DNA of 64,000 nucleotides from Bos javanicus. Taxonomy: Eukaryota; Chordata; Mammalia; Artiodactyla; Bovidae. Each line of letters opens with the position of its first letter. The stretch's first letter is position 1. Below are positions 25,445 to 38,436 of the stretch, piece after piece. The stretch is from assembly GCF_032452875.1 (NCBI RefSeq), contig NW_026893682.1:372001-436000 (forward strand). Reading direction: 5' to 3'. The position numbers and the translations under genes are program-made. The notes beneath the pieces were generated by a model. The model was not told where the DNA came from. It worked only from the letters and a program-made list of their open reading frames with translations, and ran no database searches.

Positions 25445-25688
25445 GGGCCTGCTGAGCTGCGTGATTACTGTCTGCTCATCTGCTTGACAATTGCCAGCTG
25501 AGCTGCACGATTCCTGCCTGTCATCTGCTTGACAATTGCCAGCTGTGCTGCGTAATTCCTGCCTGCTCAGCTGCTTGATTATTGCCAGCTGAGCAGCATG
25601 ATTCCTCACACCTGAGTTCCATGATTATTGCCTGCTGACTGTTTGATTCGTGCCTACTCAGCTCTTTGTTTATTGCCTCCAGAGGCAC
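25445..25688 (+). repeat. D-block copy 12 (244 bp)
   Basis: Intact, TCTGGGCC junction, followed by GATCTGTCACATGATTAG. With the copy at 26989 it repeats exactly the 1,544-bp spacing of copies 1 and 2, including flank classes. Confidence 0.92.
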
Positions 25689-26988
25689 ATGATCAGTGTA
25701 TGATAGCAAACATGATCAGCGCATGATCAGTCACATGATCAGCGCCATTAAGTCACGTGATCACTACATGATAGTCATGTGATCAGTCCATGCTCAGTCA
25801 CGGTATCAGTGCATGATCAGCCACGTGATCAGTGCATGATCTGTCACATGATTAGTGTATGATCATCCACGTGATCAGTGCATGGGCAGTCATGTGATCA
25901 GTGCATGATATAGACGTGATCAGTGCATGATCAGTCACGTGATCAGTGCATGATAGCCACGTGATCAGTGCATGATCAGTCACGTGATGGTGTATGATCA
26001 GCCACGTGATCAGTGCATGATAGCCACGTGATCAGTGCATGATCAGCCACGTGATCAGTGCATGATCAGCCACGTGATCAGTGCATGATCAGTCACGTGA
26101 TCAGTGCATGATCAGCCACGTGATCAGTGCATGATCAGCCACGTGATCAGTGCATGATCAGCCACGTGATCAGTGCATGATCAGTCACGTGATCAGTGCA
26201 TGATCAGCCACGTGATCAGTGCATGATCAGCCACGTGATCAGTGCATGATAGCCACGTGATCAGTGCATGATAGCCACGTGATCAGTGCATGATAGCCAC
26301 GTGATCAGTGCATGATCAGTCACGTGATCATGTGTGATCAGCCACGTGATCAGTGCATGATGAGCCACGTGATCAGTGCATGATCAATTACGTGATCAGT
26401 GCATGATCAGTCACGTGACCAGTACATGGTTGCTACGTGATCATTGCATGATCAGCCACGTGAGCAGTGCATGATAGCCACGTGATCAGTGCATGATCAG
26501 TCACGTGATCAGTACATGATCAGTCACGTGAACAGTGCATGATCATTTACGTGATCTGTGCATGATCAGTCACGTGACCAGTATATGGTAGCTACGTGAT
26601 CATTCCATGACGAGCCACGTGAGCAGTGCATGATAGCCACGTGATGTGTGCATGATCAGTTACGTGAGCAGAGTATGATCAGCCACGTGATCAGTGCATG
26701 AGTGCCACGTGATCAGTGCATGATATGTCACGTGACAGGTGTGTGATCAGCCACGTGAACAGTGCATGTTCAGCCACGTGATCAGTGCATGATAGCCACG
26801 TGATCAGTGCATGATCAGTTACGTGAGCAGTGTATGATCAGCCACGTGATCAGTGCATGGTCAGACACGTGAACAGTGTATGATCAGCCACGTGATCAGT
26901 GCATGATATCCAAGTGATCAGTGCATGATCATCACGTGATCAGTGTATGATCAGCCACGTGAACAGTGCATGCTCAGTCACGTGATCT
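25689..26988 (+). repeat. Satellite between D-blocks 12 and 13
   Basis: Counterpart of 634-1933: same order of 3' flank, homogenised centre, GATCAATTACGTG, GGTTGCTACGTG, GATCATTTACGTGATCTG and marker (about 26578), with scattered base changes. Confidence 0.9.
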
Positions 26989-27232
26989 GGGCCTGCTGAG
27001 CTGCGTGATTACTGTCTGCTCATCTGCTTGACAATTGCCAGCTGAGCTGCACGATTCCTGCCTGTCATCTGCTTGACAATTGCCAGCTGTGCTGCGTAAT
27101 TCCTGCCTGCTCAGCTGCTTGATTATTGCCAGCTGAGCAGCATGATTCCTCACACCTGAGTTCCATGATTATTGCCTGCTGACTGTTTGATTCGTGCCTA
27201 CTCAGCTCTTTGTTTATTGCCTCCAGAGGCAC
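26989..27232 (+). repeat. D-block copy 13 (244 bp)
   Basis: Intact, 411 bp after the marker. The 3' flank has GATAGCCATGTG, as at 1934, with a private GTTCATGATAG. Confidence 0.92.
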
Positions 27233-30200
27233 ATGATCAGTGTATGATAGCAAACATGATCAGCGCATGATCAGTCACATGATCAGCGCCATTAAGTCAC
27301 GTGATCACTACATGATAGTCATGTGATCAGTCCATGCTCAGTCACGGTATCAGTGCATGATCAGCCACGTGATCAGTGCATGATCAGCCACGTGATCAGT
27401 TCATGATAGCCATGTGATCAGTGCATGATCAGTCACGTGATCAGTGCATGATCAGTCACGTGATCAGTGCATGATCAGCCACGTGATCAGTGCATGATCA
27501 GTCACCTGATGGGTGTATGATCAGTCACGTGACCAGTACATGGTAGCTACATGATCATTGCATGATCAGCCACGTGAGTAGTGCATGATAGCCACGTGAT
27601 CAGTGCATGATCAGTCACGTGATCAGTGCATGATCAGTCATGTGATCAGTGCATGATCAGGCACGTGATCAGTGCATGATCAGCCACGTGATCAGTGCAT
27701 GATAGCCACGTGATCAGTGCATGATCAGTCACGTGATCAGTGCATGATCAGTCACGTGATCAGTGCATGATCAGCCACGTGATCAGTGCATGATCAGCCA
27801 CGTGATCAGTGCATGATCAGCCACGTGATCAGTGCATGATCAGTCACGTGATCAGTGCATGATCAGTCACGTGATCAGTGCATGATAGCTACGTGATCAG
27901 TGCATGATCAGCCACGTGATCAGTGCATGATAGCCACGTGATCAGTGCATGATCAGTCACGTGATCAGTGCATGATCAGTCACGTGACCAGTACATGGTA
28001 GCTACGTGATCATGCATGATCAGCCACGTGATCAGTGCATGATAGCCACGTGATCAGTGCATGATCAGTCACGTGATCAGTGCATGATCAGTCACGTGAT
28101 CAGTGCATGATAGCCACGTGATCAGTGCATGATCAGCCACGTGATCAGTGCATGATCAGCCACGTGATCAGTGCATGATAGCCACGTGATCAGTGCATGA
28201 TCAGTCACGTGATCAGTGCATGATCAGCCACGTGATCAGTGCATGATCAGCCACGTGATCAGTGCATGATCAGCCACGTGATCAGTGCATGATAGCCACG
28301 TGATCAGTGCATGATCAGTCACGTGATCAGTGCATGATCAGCCACGTGATCAGTGCATGATCAGCCACGTGATCAGTGCATGATCAGCCACGTGATCAGT
28401 GCATGATCAGTCACGTGATCAGTGCATGATCATTCACGTGATCAGTGCATGATCAGTCACGTGACCAGTATATGGTTGCTACGTGATCAGTGCATGACAG
28501 CCACGTGATCAGTGCATGATAGCCACGTGATCAGTGCATGAGTTACGTGATCAGTGTATGATCAGCCACGTGATCAGTGCATGAGTGCCACGTGATCAGT
28601 GCATGATCAGCCACGTGATCAGTGCATGATCAGTCACGTGATCAGTGCATGATCAGTCACGTGATCAGTGCATGATAGCTGCGTGATCATGCATGATCAG
28701 CCACGTGATCAGTGCATGATAGCCACGTGATCAGTGCATGATCAGTCACGTGATCAGTGCATGATCAGTCACGTGATCAGTGCATGATCAGCCACGTGAT
28801 CAGTGCATGATCAGTCACGTGATCAGTGCATGATCAGCCACGTGATCAGTGCATGATAGCCACGTGATCAGTGCATGATCAGTCACGTGATCAGTGCATG
28901 ATCAGTCACGTGATCAGTGCATGATCAGCCACGTGATCAGTGCATGATCAGCCACGTGATCAGTGCATGATCAGTCACGTGATCAGTGCATGATCAGTCA
29001 CGTGATCAGTGCATGATCAGTCACGTGACCAGTGCATGGTAGCTACGTGATCAGTGCATGATCAGCCACGTGATCAGTGCATGATAGCCACGTGATCAGT
29101 GCATGAGTCACGTGATCAGTGCATGATCAGCCACGTGATCAGTGCATGATGCCACGTGATCAGTGCATGATCAGCCACGTGATCAGTGCATGATCAGTCA
29201 CGTGATCAGTGCATGATCAGTCACGTGATCAGTGCATGATAGCTGCGTGATCAGTGCATGATCAGCCACGTGATCAGTGCATGATAGCCACGTGATCAGT
29301 GCATGATCAGTCACGTGATCAGTGCATGATCAGTCACGTGATCAGTGCATGATCAGCCACGTGATCAGTGCATGATCAGCCACGTGATCAGTGCATGATC
29401 AGTCACGTGATCAGTGCATGATCAGCCACGTGATCAGTGCATGATAGCCACGTGATCAGTGCATGATAGCCACGTGATCAGTGCATGATCAGTCACGTGA
29501 TCGTGTGTGATCAGCCACGTGATCAGTGCATGATATCCACGTGATCAGTGCATGACAGCCACGTGATCAGTGCATGAGAGCCACGTGATCAGTGCATGAT
29601 CAGTCACGTGATACATGTGTGATCAGCCACGTGATCAGTGCATGATGAGCCACGTGATCAGTGCATGATCAATTACGTGATCAGTGCATGATCAGTCACG
29701 TGACCAGTACATGGTTGCTACGTGATCGTTGCATGATCAGCCACGTGAGCAGTGCATGATAGCCACGTGATCAGTGCATGATCAGTCACGTGATCAGTAC
29801 ATGATCAGTCACGTGAACAGTGCATGATCATTTACGTGATCTGTGCATGATCAGTCACGTGACCAGTATATGGTGCTACGTGATCATTCCATGACGAGCC
29901 ACGTGAGCAGTGCATGATAGCCACGTGATCAGTGCATGAGTTACGTGAGCAGAGTATGATCAGCCACGTGATCAGTGCATGAGTGCCACGTGATCAGTGC
30001 ATGATATGTCACGTGACAGGTGTGTGATCAGCCACGTGAACAGTGCATGTTCAGCCACGTGATCAGTGCATGATAGCCACGTGATCAGTGCATGATCAGT
30101 TACGTGAGCAGTGTATGATCAGCCACGTGATCAGTGCATGGTCAGACACGTGAACAGTGTATGATCAGCCACGTGATCAGTGCATGATATCCAAGTGATC

Positions 30201-30269
30201 AGTGCATGATCATCACGTGATCAGTGTATGATCAGCCACGTGAACAGTGCATGCTCAGTCACGTGATCA
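27233..30269 (+). repeat. Satellite between D-blocks 13 and 14, with D-less cycle
   Basis: D-less cycle at the marker near 28465. A homogenised zone covers about 27.6-29.4 kb. GATACATGTGTGATC near 29610 and the lead-in marker near 29868 precede the next D-block. Confidence 0.88.
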
Positions 30270-30513
30270 GGGCCTGCTGAGCTGCGTGATTACTGTCTGC
30301 TCATCTGCTTGACAATTGCCAGCTGAGCTGCACGATTCCTGCCTGTCATCTGCTTGACAATTGCCAGCTGTGCTGCGTAATTCCTGCCTGCTCAGCTGCT
30401 TGATTATTGCCAGCTGAGCAGCATGATTCCTCACACCTGAGTTCCATGATTATTGCCTGCTGACTGTTTGATTCGTGCCTACTCAGCTCTTTGTTTATTG
30501 CCTCCAGAGGCAC
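30270..30513 (+). repeat. D-block copy 14 (244 bp)
   Basis: Intact, TCAGGGCC junction, CACACCTGAG centre, about 402 bp after its marker. The marker reads CCAGTATATGGTGCTAC, missing the AG of GGTAGCTAC. Confidence 0.92.
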
Positions 30514-32600
30514 ATGATCAGTGTATGATAGCAAACATGATCAGCGCATGATCAGTCACATGATCAGCGCCATTAAGTCACGTGATCACTACATGATAGT
30601 CATGTGATCAGTCCATGCTCAGTCACGGTATCAGTGCATGATCAGCCACGTGATCAGTGCATGATCTGTCACATGATTAGTGCATGATCATCCACGTGAT
30701 CAGTGCATGGGCAGTCATGTGATCAGTGCATGATATAGACGTGATCAGTGCATGATCAGTCACGTGATCAGTGCATGATAGCCACGTGATCAGTGCATGA
30801 TCAGTCACCTGATGGGTGTATGATCATTCACGTGACCTGTACATGGTAGCTACATGATCATTGCATGATCAGCCACGTGAGTAGTGCATGATAGCCACGT
30901 GATCAGTGCATGATCAGTCACGTGATCAGTGCATGATCAGCCACGTGATCAGTGCATGATAGCCACGTGATCAGTGCATGATCAGCCACGTGATCAGTGC
31001 ATGATCAGCCACGTGATCAGTGCATGATCAGCCACGTGATCAGTGCATGATCAGCCACGTGATCAGTGCATGATCAGTCACGTGATCAGTGCATGATCAG
31101 CCACGTGATCAGTGCATGATAGCCACGTGATCAGTGCATGATCAGCCACGTGATCAGTGCATGATCAGCCACGTGATCAGTGCATGATCAGTCACGTGAT
31201 CATGTGTGATCAGCCACGTGATCAGTGCATGATCAGCCACGTGATCAGTGCATGATCAATTACGTGATCAGTGCATGATCAGTCACGTGACCAGTACATG
31301 GTAGCTACGTGATCGTTGCATGATCAGCCACGTGATCAGTGCATGATAGCCACGTGATCAGTGCATGATCAGTCACGTGATCAGTGCATGATCAGTCACG
31401 TGATCAGTGCATGATCAGCCACGTGATCAGTGCATGATCAGTCACGTGACCAGTGCATGGTAGCTACGTGATCAGTGCATGATCACGTGATCAGTGCATG
31501 ATAGCCACGTGATCAGTGCATGATCAGCCACGTGATCAGTGCATGATCAGTCACGTGATCAGTGCATGATCAGCCACGTGATCAGTGCATGATCAGTCAC
31601 GTGATCAGTGCATGTCAGCCACGTGATCAGTGCATGATAGCCACGTGATCAGTGCATGATCAGTCACGTGATCAGTGCATGATCAGCCACGTGATCAGTG
31701 CATGATCAGCCACGTGATCAGTGCATGATCAATTACGTGATCAGTGCATGATCAGTCACGTGATCAGTACATGGTAGCTACGTGATCATTGCATGATCAG
31801 CCACGTGATCAGTGCATGATAGCCACGTGATCAGTGCATGATAGCCACGTGATCAGTGCATGATCAGTCATGTGATACGTGTGTGATCAGCCACGTGATC
31901 AGTGCATGATATCCACGTGATCAGTGCATGACAGCCACGTGATCAGTGCATGATAGCCACGTGATCAGTGCATGATCAGTCACGTGATCATGTGTGATCA
32001 GCCACGTGATCAGTGCATGATCAGCCACGTGATCAGTGCATGATCAGTCACGTGACCAGTACATGGTTGCTACGTGATCAGTGCATGATCAGCCACGTGA
32101 GCAGTGCATGATAGCCACGTGATCAGTGCATGATCAGTCACGTGATCAGTACATGATCAGTCACGTGAACAGTGCATGATCATTTACGTGATCTGTGCAT
32201 GATCAGTCACGTGACCAGTATATGGTAGCTACGTGATCATTCCATGACGAGCCACGTGAGCAGTGCATGATAGCCACGTGATGTGTGCATGAGTTACGTG
32301 AGCAGAGTATGATCAGCCACGTGATCAGTGCATGAGTGCCACGTGATCAGTGCATGATATGTCACGTGACAGGTGTGTGATCAGCCACGTGATCAGTGCA
32401 TGTTCAGCCACGTGATCAGTGCATGATCAGTTACGTGAGCAGTGTATGATCAGCCACGTGATCAGTGCATGGTCAGACACGTGAACAGTGTATGATCAGC
32501 CACGTGATCAGTGCATGATATCCAAGTGATCAGTGCATGATCATCACGTGATCAGTGTATGATCAGCCACGTGAACAGTGCATGCTCAGTCACGTGATCT
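30514..32600 (+). repeat. Satellite between D-blocks 14 and 15
   Basis: Regular 3' flank to about 30.9 kb, homogenised zone to about 31.7 kb containing a truncated unit (GATCACGTGATC near 31480), then GATACGTGTGTGATC near 31873 and the marker near 32217. Confidence 0.9.
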
Positions 32601-32844
32601 GGGCCTGCTGAGCTGCGTGATTACTGTCTGCTCATCTGCTTGACAATTGCCAGCTGAGCTGCACGATTCCTGCCTGTCATCTGCTTGACAATTGCCAGCT
32701 GTGCTGCGTAATTCCTGCCTGCTCAGCTGCTTGATTATTGCCAGCTGAGCAGCATGATTCCTCACACCTGAGTTCCATGATTATTGCCTGCTGACTGTTT
32801 GATTCGTGCCTACTCAGCTCTTTGTTTATTGCCTCCAGAGGCAC
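32601..32844 (+). repeat. D-block copy 15 (244 bp)
   Basis: Intact, TCTGGGCC junction. Its lead-in is 384 bp because one GATAGCC monomer found in other copies is absent near 32410; the lead-in of copy 12 lacks one too. Confidence 0.92.
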
Positions 32845-34136
32845 ATGATCAGTGTATGATAGCAAACATGATCAGCGCATGATCAGTCACATGATCAGCG
32901 CCATTAAGTCACGTGATCACTACATGATAGTCATGTGATCAGTCCATGCTCAGTCACGGTATCAGTGCATGATCAGCCACGTGATCAGTGCATGATCTGT
33001 CACATGATTAGTGTATGATCATCCACGTGATCAGTGCATGGGCAGTCATGTGATCAGTGCATGATATAGACGTGATCAGTGCATGATCAGTCACGTGATC
33101 AGTGCATGATAGCCACGTGATCAGTGCATGATCAGTCACGTGATGTGTATGATCAGCCACGTGATCAGTGCATGTAGCCACGTGATCAGTGCATGATCAG
33201 CCACGTGATCAGTGCATGATCAGCCACGTGATCAGTGCATGATCAGTCACGTGATCAGTGATCAGCCACGTGATCAGTGCATGATAGCCACGTGATCAGT
33301 GCATGATCAGCCACGTGATCAGTGCATGATCAGTCACGTGATCAGTGCATGATCAGCACGTGATCAGTGCATGATCAGCCACGTGATCAGTGCATGATAG
33401 CCACGTGATCAGTGCATGATAGCCACGTGATCAGTGCATGATAGCCACGTGATCAGTGCATGATCAGTCACGTGATCATGTGTGATCAGCCACGTGATCA
33501 GTGCATGATGAGCCACGTGATCAGTGCATGATCAATTACGTGATCAGTGCATGATCAGTCACGTGACCAGTACATGGTTGCTACGTGATCATTGCATGAT
33601 CAGCCACGTGAGCAGTGCATGATAGCCACGTGATCAGTGCATGATCAGTCACGTGATCAGTACATGATCAGTCACGTGAACAGTGCATGATCATTTACGT
33701 GATCTGTGCATGATCAGTCACGTGACCAGTATATGGTAGCTACGTGATCATTCCATGACGAGCCACGTGAGCAGTGCATGATAGCCACGTGATGTGTGCA
33801 TGATCAGTTACGTGAGCAGAGTATGATCAGCCACGTGATCAGTGCATGAGTGCCACGTGATCAGTGCATGATATGTCACGTGACAGGTGTGTGATCAGCC
33901 ACGTGAACAGTGCATGTTCAGCCACGTGATCAGTGCATGATAGCCACGTGATCAGTGCATGATCAGTTACGTGAGCAGTGTATGATCAGCCACGTGATCA
34001 GTGCATGGTCAGACACGTGAACAGTGTATGATCAGCCACGTGATCAGTGCATGATATCCAAGTGATCAGTGCATGATCATCACGTGATCAGTGTATGATC
34101 AGCCACGTGAACAGTGCATGCTCAGTCACGTGATCT
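32845..34136 (+). repeat. Satellite between D-blocks 15 and 16
   Basis: Counterpart of 634-1933 and 25689-26988, 8 bp shorter overall. Contains broken units CATGTAGCCACG near 33171, GTGATCAGTGATCAGCC near 33254 and CAGCACGTG near 33353. Confidence 0.9.
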
Positions 34137-34380
34137 GGGCCTGCTGAGCTGCGTGATTACTGTCTGCTCATCTGCTTGACAATTGCCAGCTGAGCTGCAC
34201 GATTCCTGCCTGTCATCTGCTTGACAATTGCCAGCTGTGCTGCGTAATTCCTGCCTGCTCAGCTGCTTGATTATTGCCAGCTGAGCAGCATGATTCCTCA
34301 CACCTGAGTTCCATGATTATTGCCTGCTGACTGTTTGATTCGTGCCTACTCAGCTCTTTGTTTATTGCCTCCAGAGGCAC
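34137..34380 (+). repeat. D-block copy 16 (244 bp)
   Basis: Intact, TCTGGGCC junction, 411 bp after its marker. 3' flank of the GATAGTCATGTG type with GATATGTCACGTG near 34594, diverged from copies 2, 9 and 13. Confidence 0.92.
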
Positions 34381-37300
34381 ATGATCAGTGTATGATAGCA
34401 AACATGATCAGCGCATGATCAGTCACATGATCAGCGCCATTAAGTCACGTGATCACTACATGATAGTCATGTGATCAGTCCATGCTCAGTCACGGTATCA
34501 GTGCATGATCAGCCACGTGATCAGTGCATGATCAGTCACGTGATCAGTGCATGATCAGCCACGTGATCAGTGCATGATAGTCATGTGATCAGTGCATGAT
34601 ATGTCACGTGATCAGTGCATGATCAGTCACGTGATCAGTGCATGATCAGCCACGTGATCAGTGCATGATCAGTCACCTGATGGGTGTATGATCAGTCACG
34701 TGACCTGTACATGGTAGCTACATGATCATTGCATGATCAGCCACGTGAGTAGTGCATGATAGCCACGTGATCAGTGCATGATCAGTCACGTGATCAGTGC
34801 ATGATCAGTCATGTGATCAGTGCATGATCAGGCACGTGATCAGTGCATGATCAGCCACGTGATCAGTGCATGATAGCCACGTGATCAGTGCATGATCAGT
34901 CACGTGATCAGTGCATGATCAGTCACGTGATCAGTGCATGATCAGCCACGTGATCAGTGCATGATCAGCCACGTGATCAGTGCATGATCAGTCACGTGAT
35001 CAGTGCATGATCAGTCACGTGATCAGTGCATGATCAGTCACGTGATCAGTGCATGATAGCTACGTGATCAGTGCATGATCAGCCACGTGATCAGTGCATG
35101 ATAGCCACGTGATCAGTGCATGATCAGTCACGTGATCAGTGCATGATCAGTCACGTGACCAGTACATGGTAGCTGCGTGATCATGCATGATCAGCCACGT
35201 GATCAGTGCATGATAGCCACGTGATCAGTGCATGATCAGCCACGTGATCAGTGCATGATCAGTCACGTGATCAGTGCATGATAGCCACGTGATCAGTGCA
35301 TGATCAGCCACGTGATCAGTGCATGATCAGCCACGTGATCAGTGCATGATAGCCACGTGATCAGTGCATGATCAGTCACGTGATCAGTGCATGATCAGCC
35401 ACGTGATCAGTGCATGATCAGCCACGTGATCAGTGCATGATCAGCCACGTGATCAGTGCATGATAGCCACGTGATCAGTGCATGATCAGTCACGTGATCA
35501 GTGCATGATCAGCCACGTGATCAGTGCATGATCAGCCACGTGATCAGTGCATGATCAGCCACGTGATCAGTGCATGATCAGTCACGTGATCAGTGCATGA
35601 TCATTTACGTGATCAGTGCATGATCAGTCACGTGACCAGTATATGGTTGCTACGTGATCATTGCATGACAGCCACGTGAGCAGTGCATGATAGCCACGTG
35701 ATGTGTGCATGAGTTACGTGAGCAGTGTATGATCAGCCACGTGATCAGTGCATGAGTGCCACGTGATCAGTGCATGATAGTCACGTGATCAGTGCATGAT
35801 CAGCCACGTGATCAGTGCATGATCAGCCACGTGATCAGTGCATGATAGCCACGTGATCAGTGCATGATCAGTCACGTGATCAGTGCATGATCAGCCACGT
35901 GATCAGTGCATGATCAGTCACGTGATCAGTGCATGATCATCCACGTGATCAGTGCATGATCAGTCATGTGATCAGTGCATGATATACACGTGATCAGTGC
36001 ATGATCAGTCACGTGATCAGTGCATGATAGCCACGTGATCAGTGCATGATCAGTCACCTGATCAGTGTATGATCATTCACGTGACCTGTACATGGTAGCT
36101 ACATGATCATTGCATGATCAGCCACGTGATAGTGCATGATAGCCACGTGATCAGTGCATGATCAGTCACGTGATCAGTGCATGATCAGTCATGTGACCAG
36201 TACATGGTAGCTGCGTGATCATGCATGATCAGCCACGTGAGCAGTGCATGATAGCCACGTGATCAGTGCATGATCAGTCACGTGATCAGTGCATGATCAG
36301 TCACGTGATCAGTGCATGATCAGCCACGTGATCAGTGCATGATCAGTCACGTGATCAGTGCATGATCAGCCACGTGATCAGTGCATGATAGCCACGTGAT
36401 CAGTGCATGATCAGTCACGTGATCAGTGCATGATCAGTCACGTGATCAGTGCATGATCAGCCACGTGATCAGTGCATGATCAGCCACGTGATCAGTGCAT
36501 GATCAGTCACGTGATCAGTGCATGATCAGTCACGTGATCAGTGCATGATAGCTACGTGATCAGTGCATGATCAGCCACGTGATCAGTGCATGATAGCCAC
36601 GTGATCAGTGCATGATCAGCCACGTGATCAGTGCATGATCAGTCACGTGATCAGTGTATGATCAGCCACGTGATCAGTGCATGATAGCCACGTGATCAGT
36701 GCATGATCAGTCACGTGATCAGTGCATGATCAGCCACGTGATCAGTGCATGATCAGTCACGTGATCAGTGCATGATAGCCACGTGATCAGTGCATGATCA
36801 GCCACGTGATCAGTGCATGATAGCCACGTGATCAGTGCATGATCAGTCACGTGATCATGTGTGATCAGCCACGTGATCAGTGCATGATGAGCCACGTGAT
36901 CAGTGCATGATCAATTACGTGATCAGTGCATGATCAGTCACGTGACCAGTACATGGTTGCTACGTGATCGTTGCATGATCAGCCACGTGAGCAGTGCATG
37001 ATAGCCACGTGATCAGTGCATGATCAGTCACGTGATCAGTGCATGATCAGTCACGTGATCAGTGCATGATCATTTACGTGATCAGTGCATGATCAGTCAC
37101 GTGACCAGTATATGGTTGCTACGTGATCATTCCATGATAGCCACGTGAGCAGTGCATGATAGCCACGTGATGTGTGCATGAGTTACGTGATCAGTGTATG
37201 ATCAGCCACGTGATCAGTGCATGAGTGCCACGTGATCAGTGCATGATATGTCACGTGACAGTGTGTGATCAGCCACGTGATCAGTGCATGATCAGCCACG

Positions 37301-37510
37301 TGATCAGTGCATGATAGCCACGTGATCAGTGCATGATCAGTTACGTGATCAGTGCATGATCAGCCACGTGATCAGTGCATGGTCAGACACGTGATCAGTG
37401 TATGATCAGCCACGTGATCAGTGCATGATATCCACGTGATCAGTGCATGATCATCACGTGATCAGTGTATGATCAGCCACGTGAACAGTGCATGCTCAGT
37501 CACGTGATCA
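34381..37510 (+). repeat. Satellite between D-blocks 16 and 17, with D-less cycle
   Basis: Homogenised run about 34.75-35.6 kb, D-less cycle at the marker near 35636 (TCAGTCATGTG follows near 35960), CACCTGATCAGTG near 36056 replacing CACCTGATGGGTG, and a lead-in marker near 37107. Confidence 0.88.
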
Positions 37511-37754
37511 GGGCCTGCTGAGCTGCGTGATTACTGTCTGCTCATCTGCTTGACAATTGCCAGCTGAGCTGCACGATTCCTGCCTGTCATCTGCTTGACA
37601 ATTGCCAGCTGTGCTGCGTAATTCCTGCCTGCTCAGCTGCTTGATTATTGCCAGCTGAGCAGCATGATTCCTCACACCTGTGTTCCATGATTATTGCCTG
37701 CTGACTGTTTGATTCGTGCCTACTCAGCTCTTTGTTTATTGCCTCCAGAGGCAC
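37511..37754 (+). repeat. D-block copy 17 (244 bp, CTGTGTTCC type)
   Basis: Shares CTGTGTTCC only with copy 4 at 6465, and is followed 682 bp later by another D-block (679 bp in the case of copy 4). It lacks the two single-base deletions of copy 4, so those arose or were acquired after the duplication. Confidence 0.92.
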
Positions 37755-38192
37755 ATGATCAGTGTATGATAGCAAACATGATCAGCGCATGATCAGTCAC
37801 ATGATCAGCGCCATTAAGTCACGTGATCAGTACATGATAGTCATGTGATCAGTCCATGATCAGTCACGGTATCAGTGCATGATCAGCCACGTGATCAGTG
37901 CATGAGTGCCACGTGATCAGTGCATGATATGTCACGTGACAGGTGTGTGATCAGCCACGTGATCAGTGCATGATCAGCCACGTGATCAGTGCATGATAGC
38001 CACGTGATCAGTGCATGATCAGTTACGTGAGCAGTGTATGATCAGCCACGTGATCAGTGCATGGTCAGACACGTGAACAGTGTATGATCAGCCACGTGAT
38101 CAGTGCATGATATCCAAGTGATCAGTGCATGATCATCACGTGATCAGTGTATGATCAGCCACGTGAACAGTGCATGCTCAGTCACGTGATCA
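37755..38192 (+). repeat. Short satellite spacer (438 bp)
   Basis: Counterpart of 6707-7143, with a less homogenised 3' flank: CACGGTATC is retained here and lost there. Confidence 0.88.
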
Positions 38193-38436
38193 GGGCCTGC
38201 TGAGCTGCGTGATTACTGTCTGCTCATCTGCTTGACAATTGCCAGCTGAGCTGCACGATTCCTGCCTGTCATCTGCTTGACAATTGCCAGCTGTGCTGCG
38301 TAATTCCTGCCTGCTCAGCTGCTTGATTATTGCCAGCTGAGCAGCATGATTCCTCACACCTGAGTTCCATGATTATTGCCTGCTGACTGTTTGATTCGTG
38401 CCTACTCAGCTCTTTGTTTATTGCCTCCAGAGGCAC
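38193..38436 (+). repeat. D-block copy 18 (244 bp)
   Basis: Intact, TCAGGGCC junction (copy 5, its positional partner, has TCTGGGCC), CACACCTGAG centre, without the private GCATAATT of copy 5. Confidence 0.92.
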
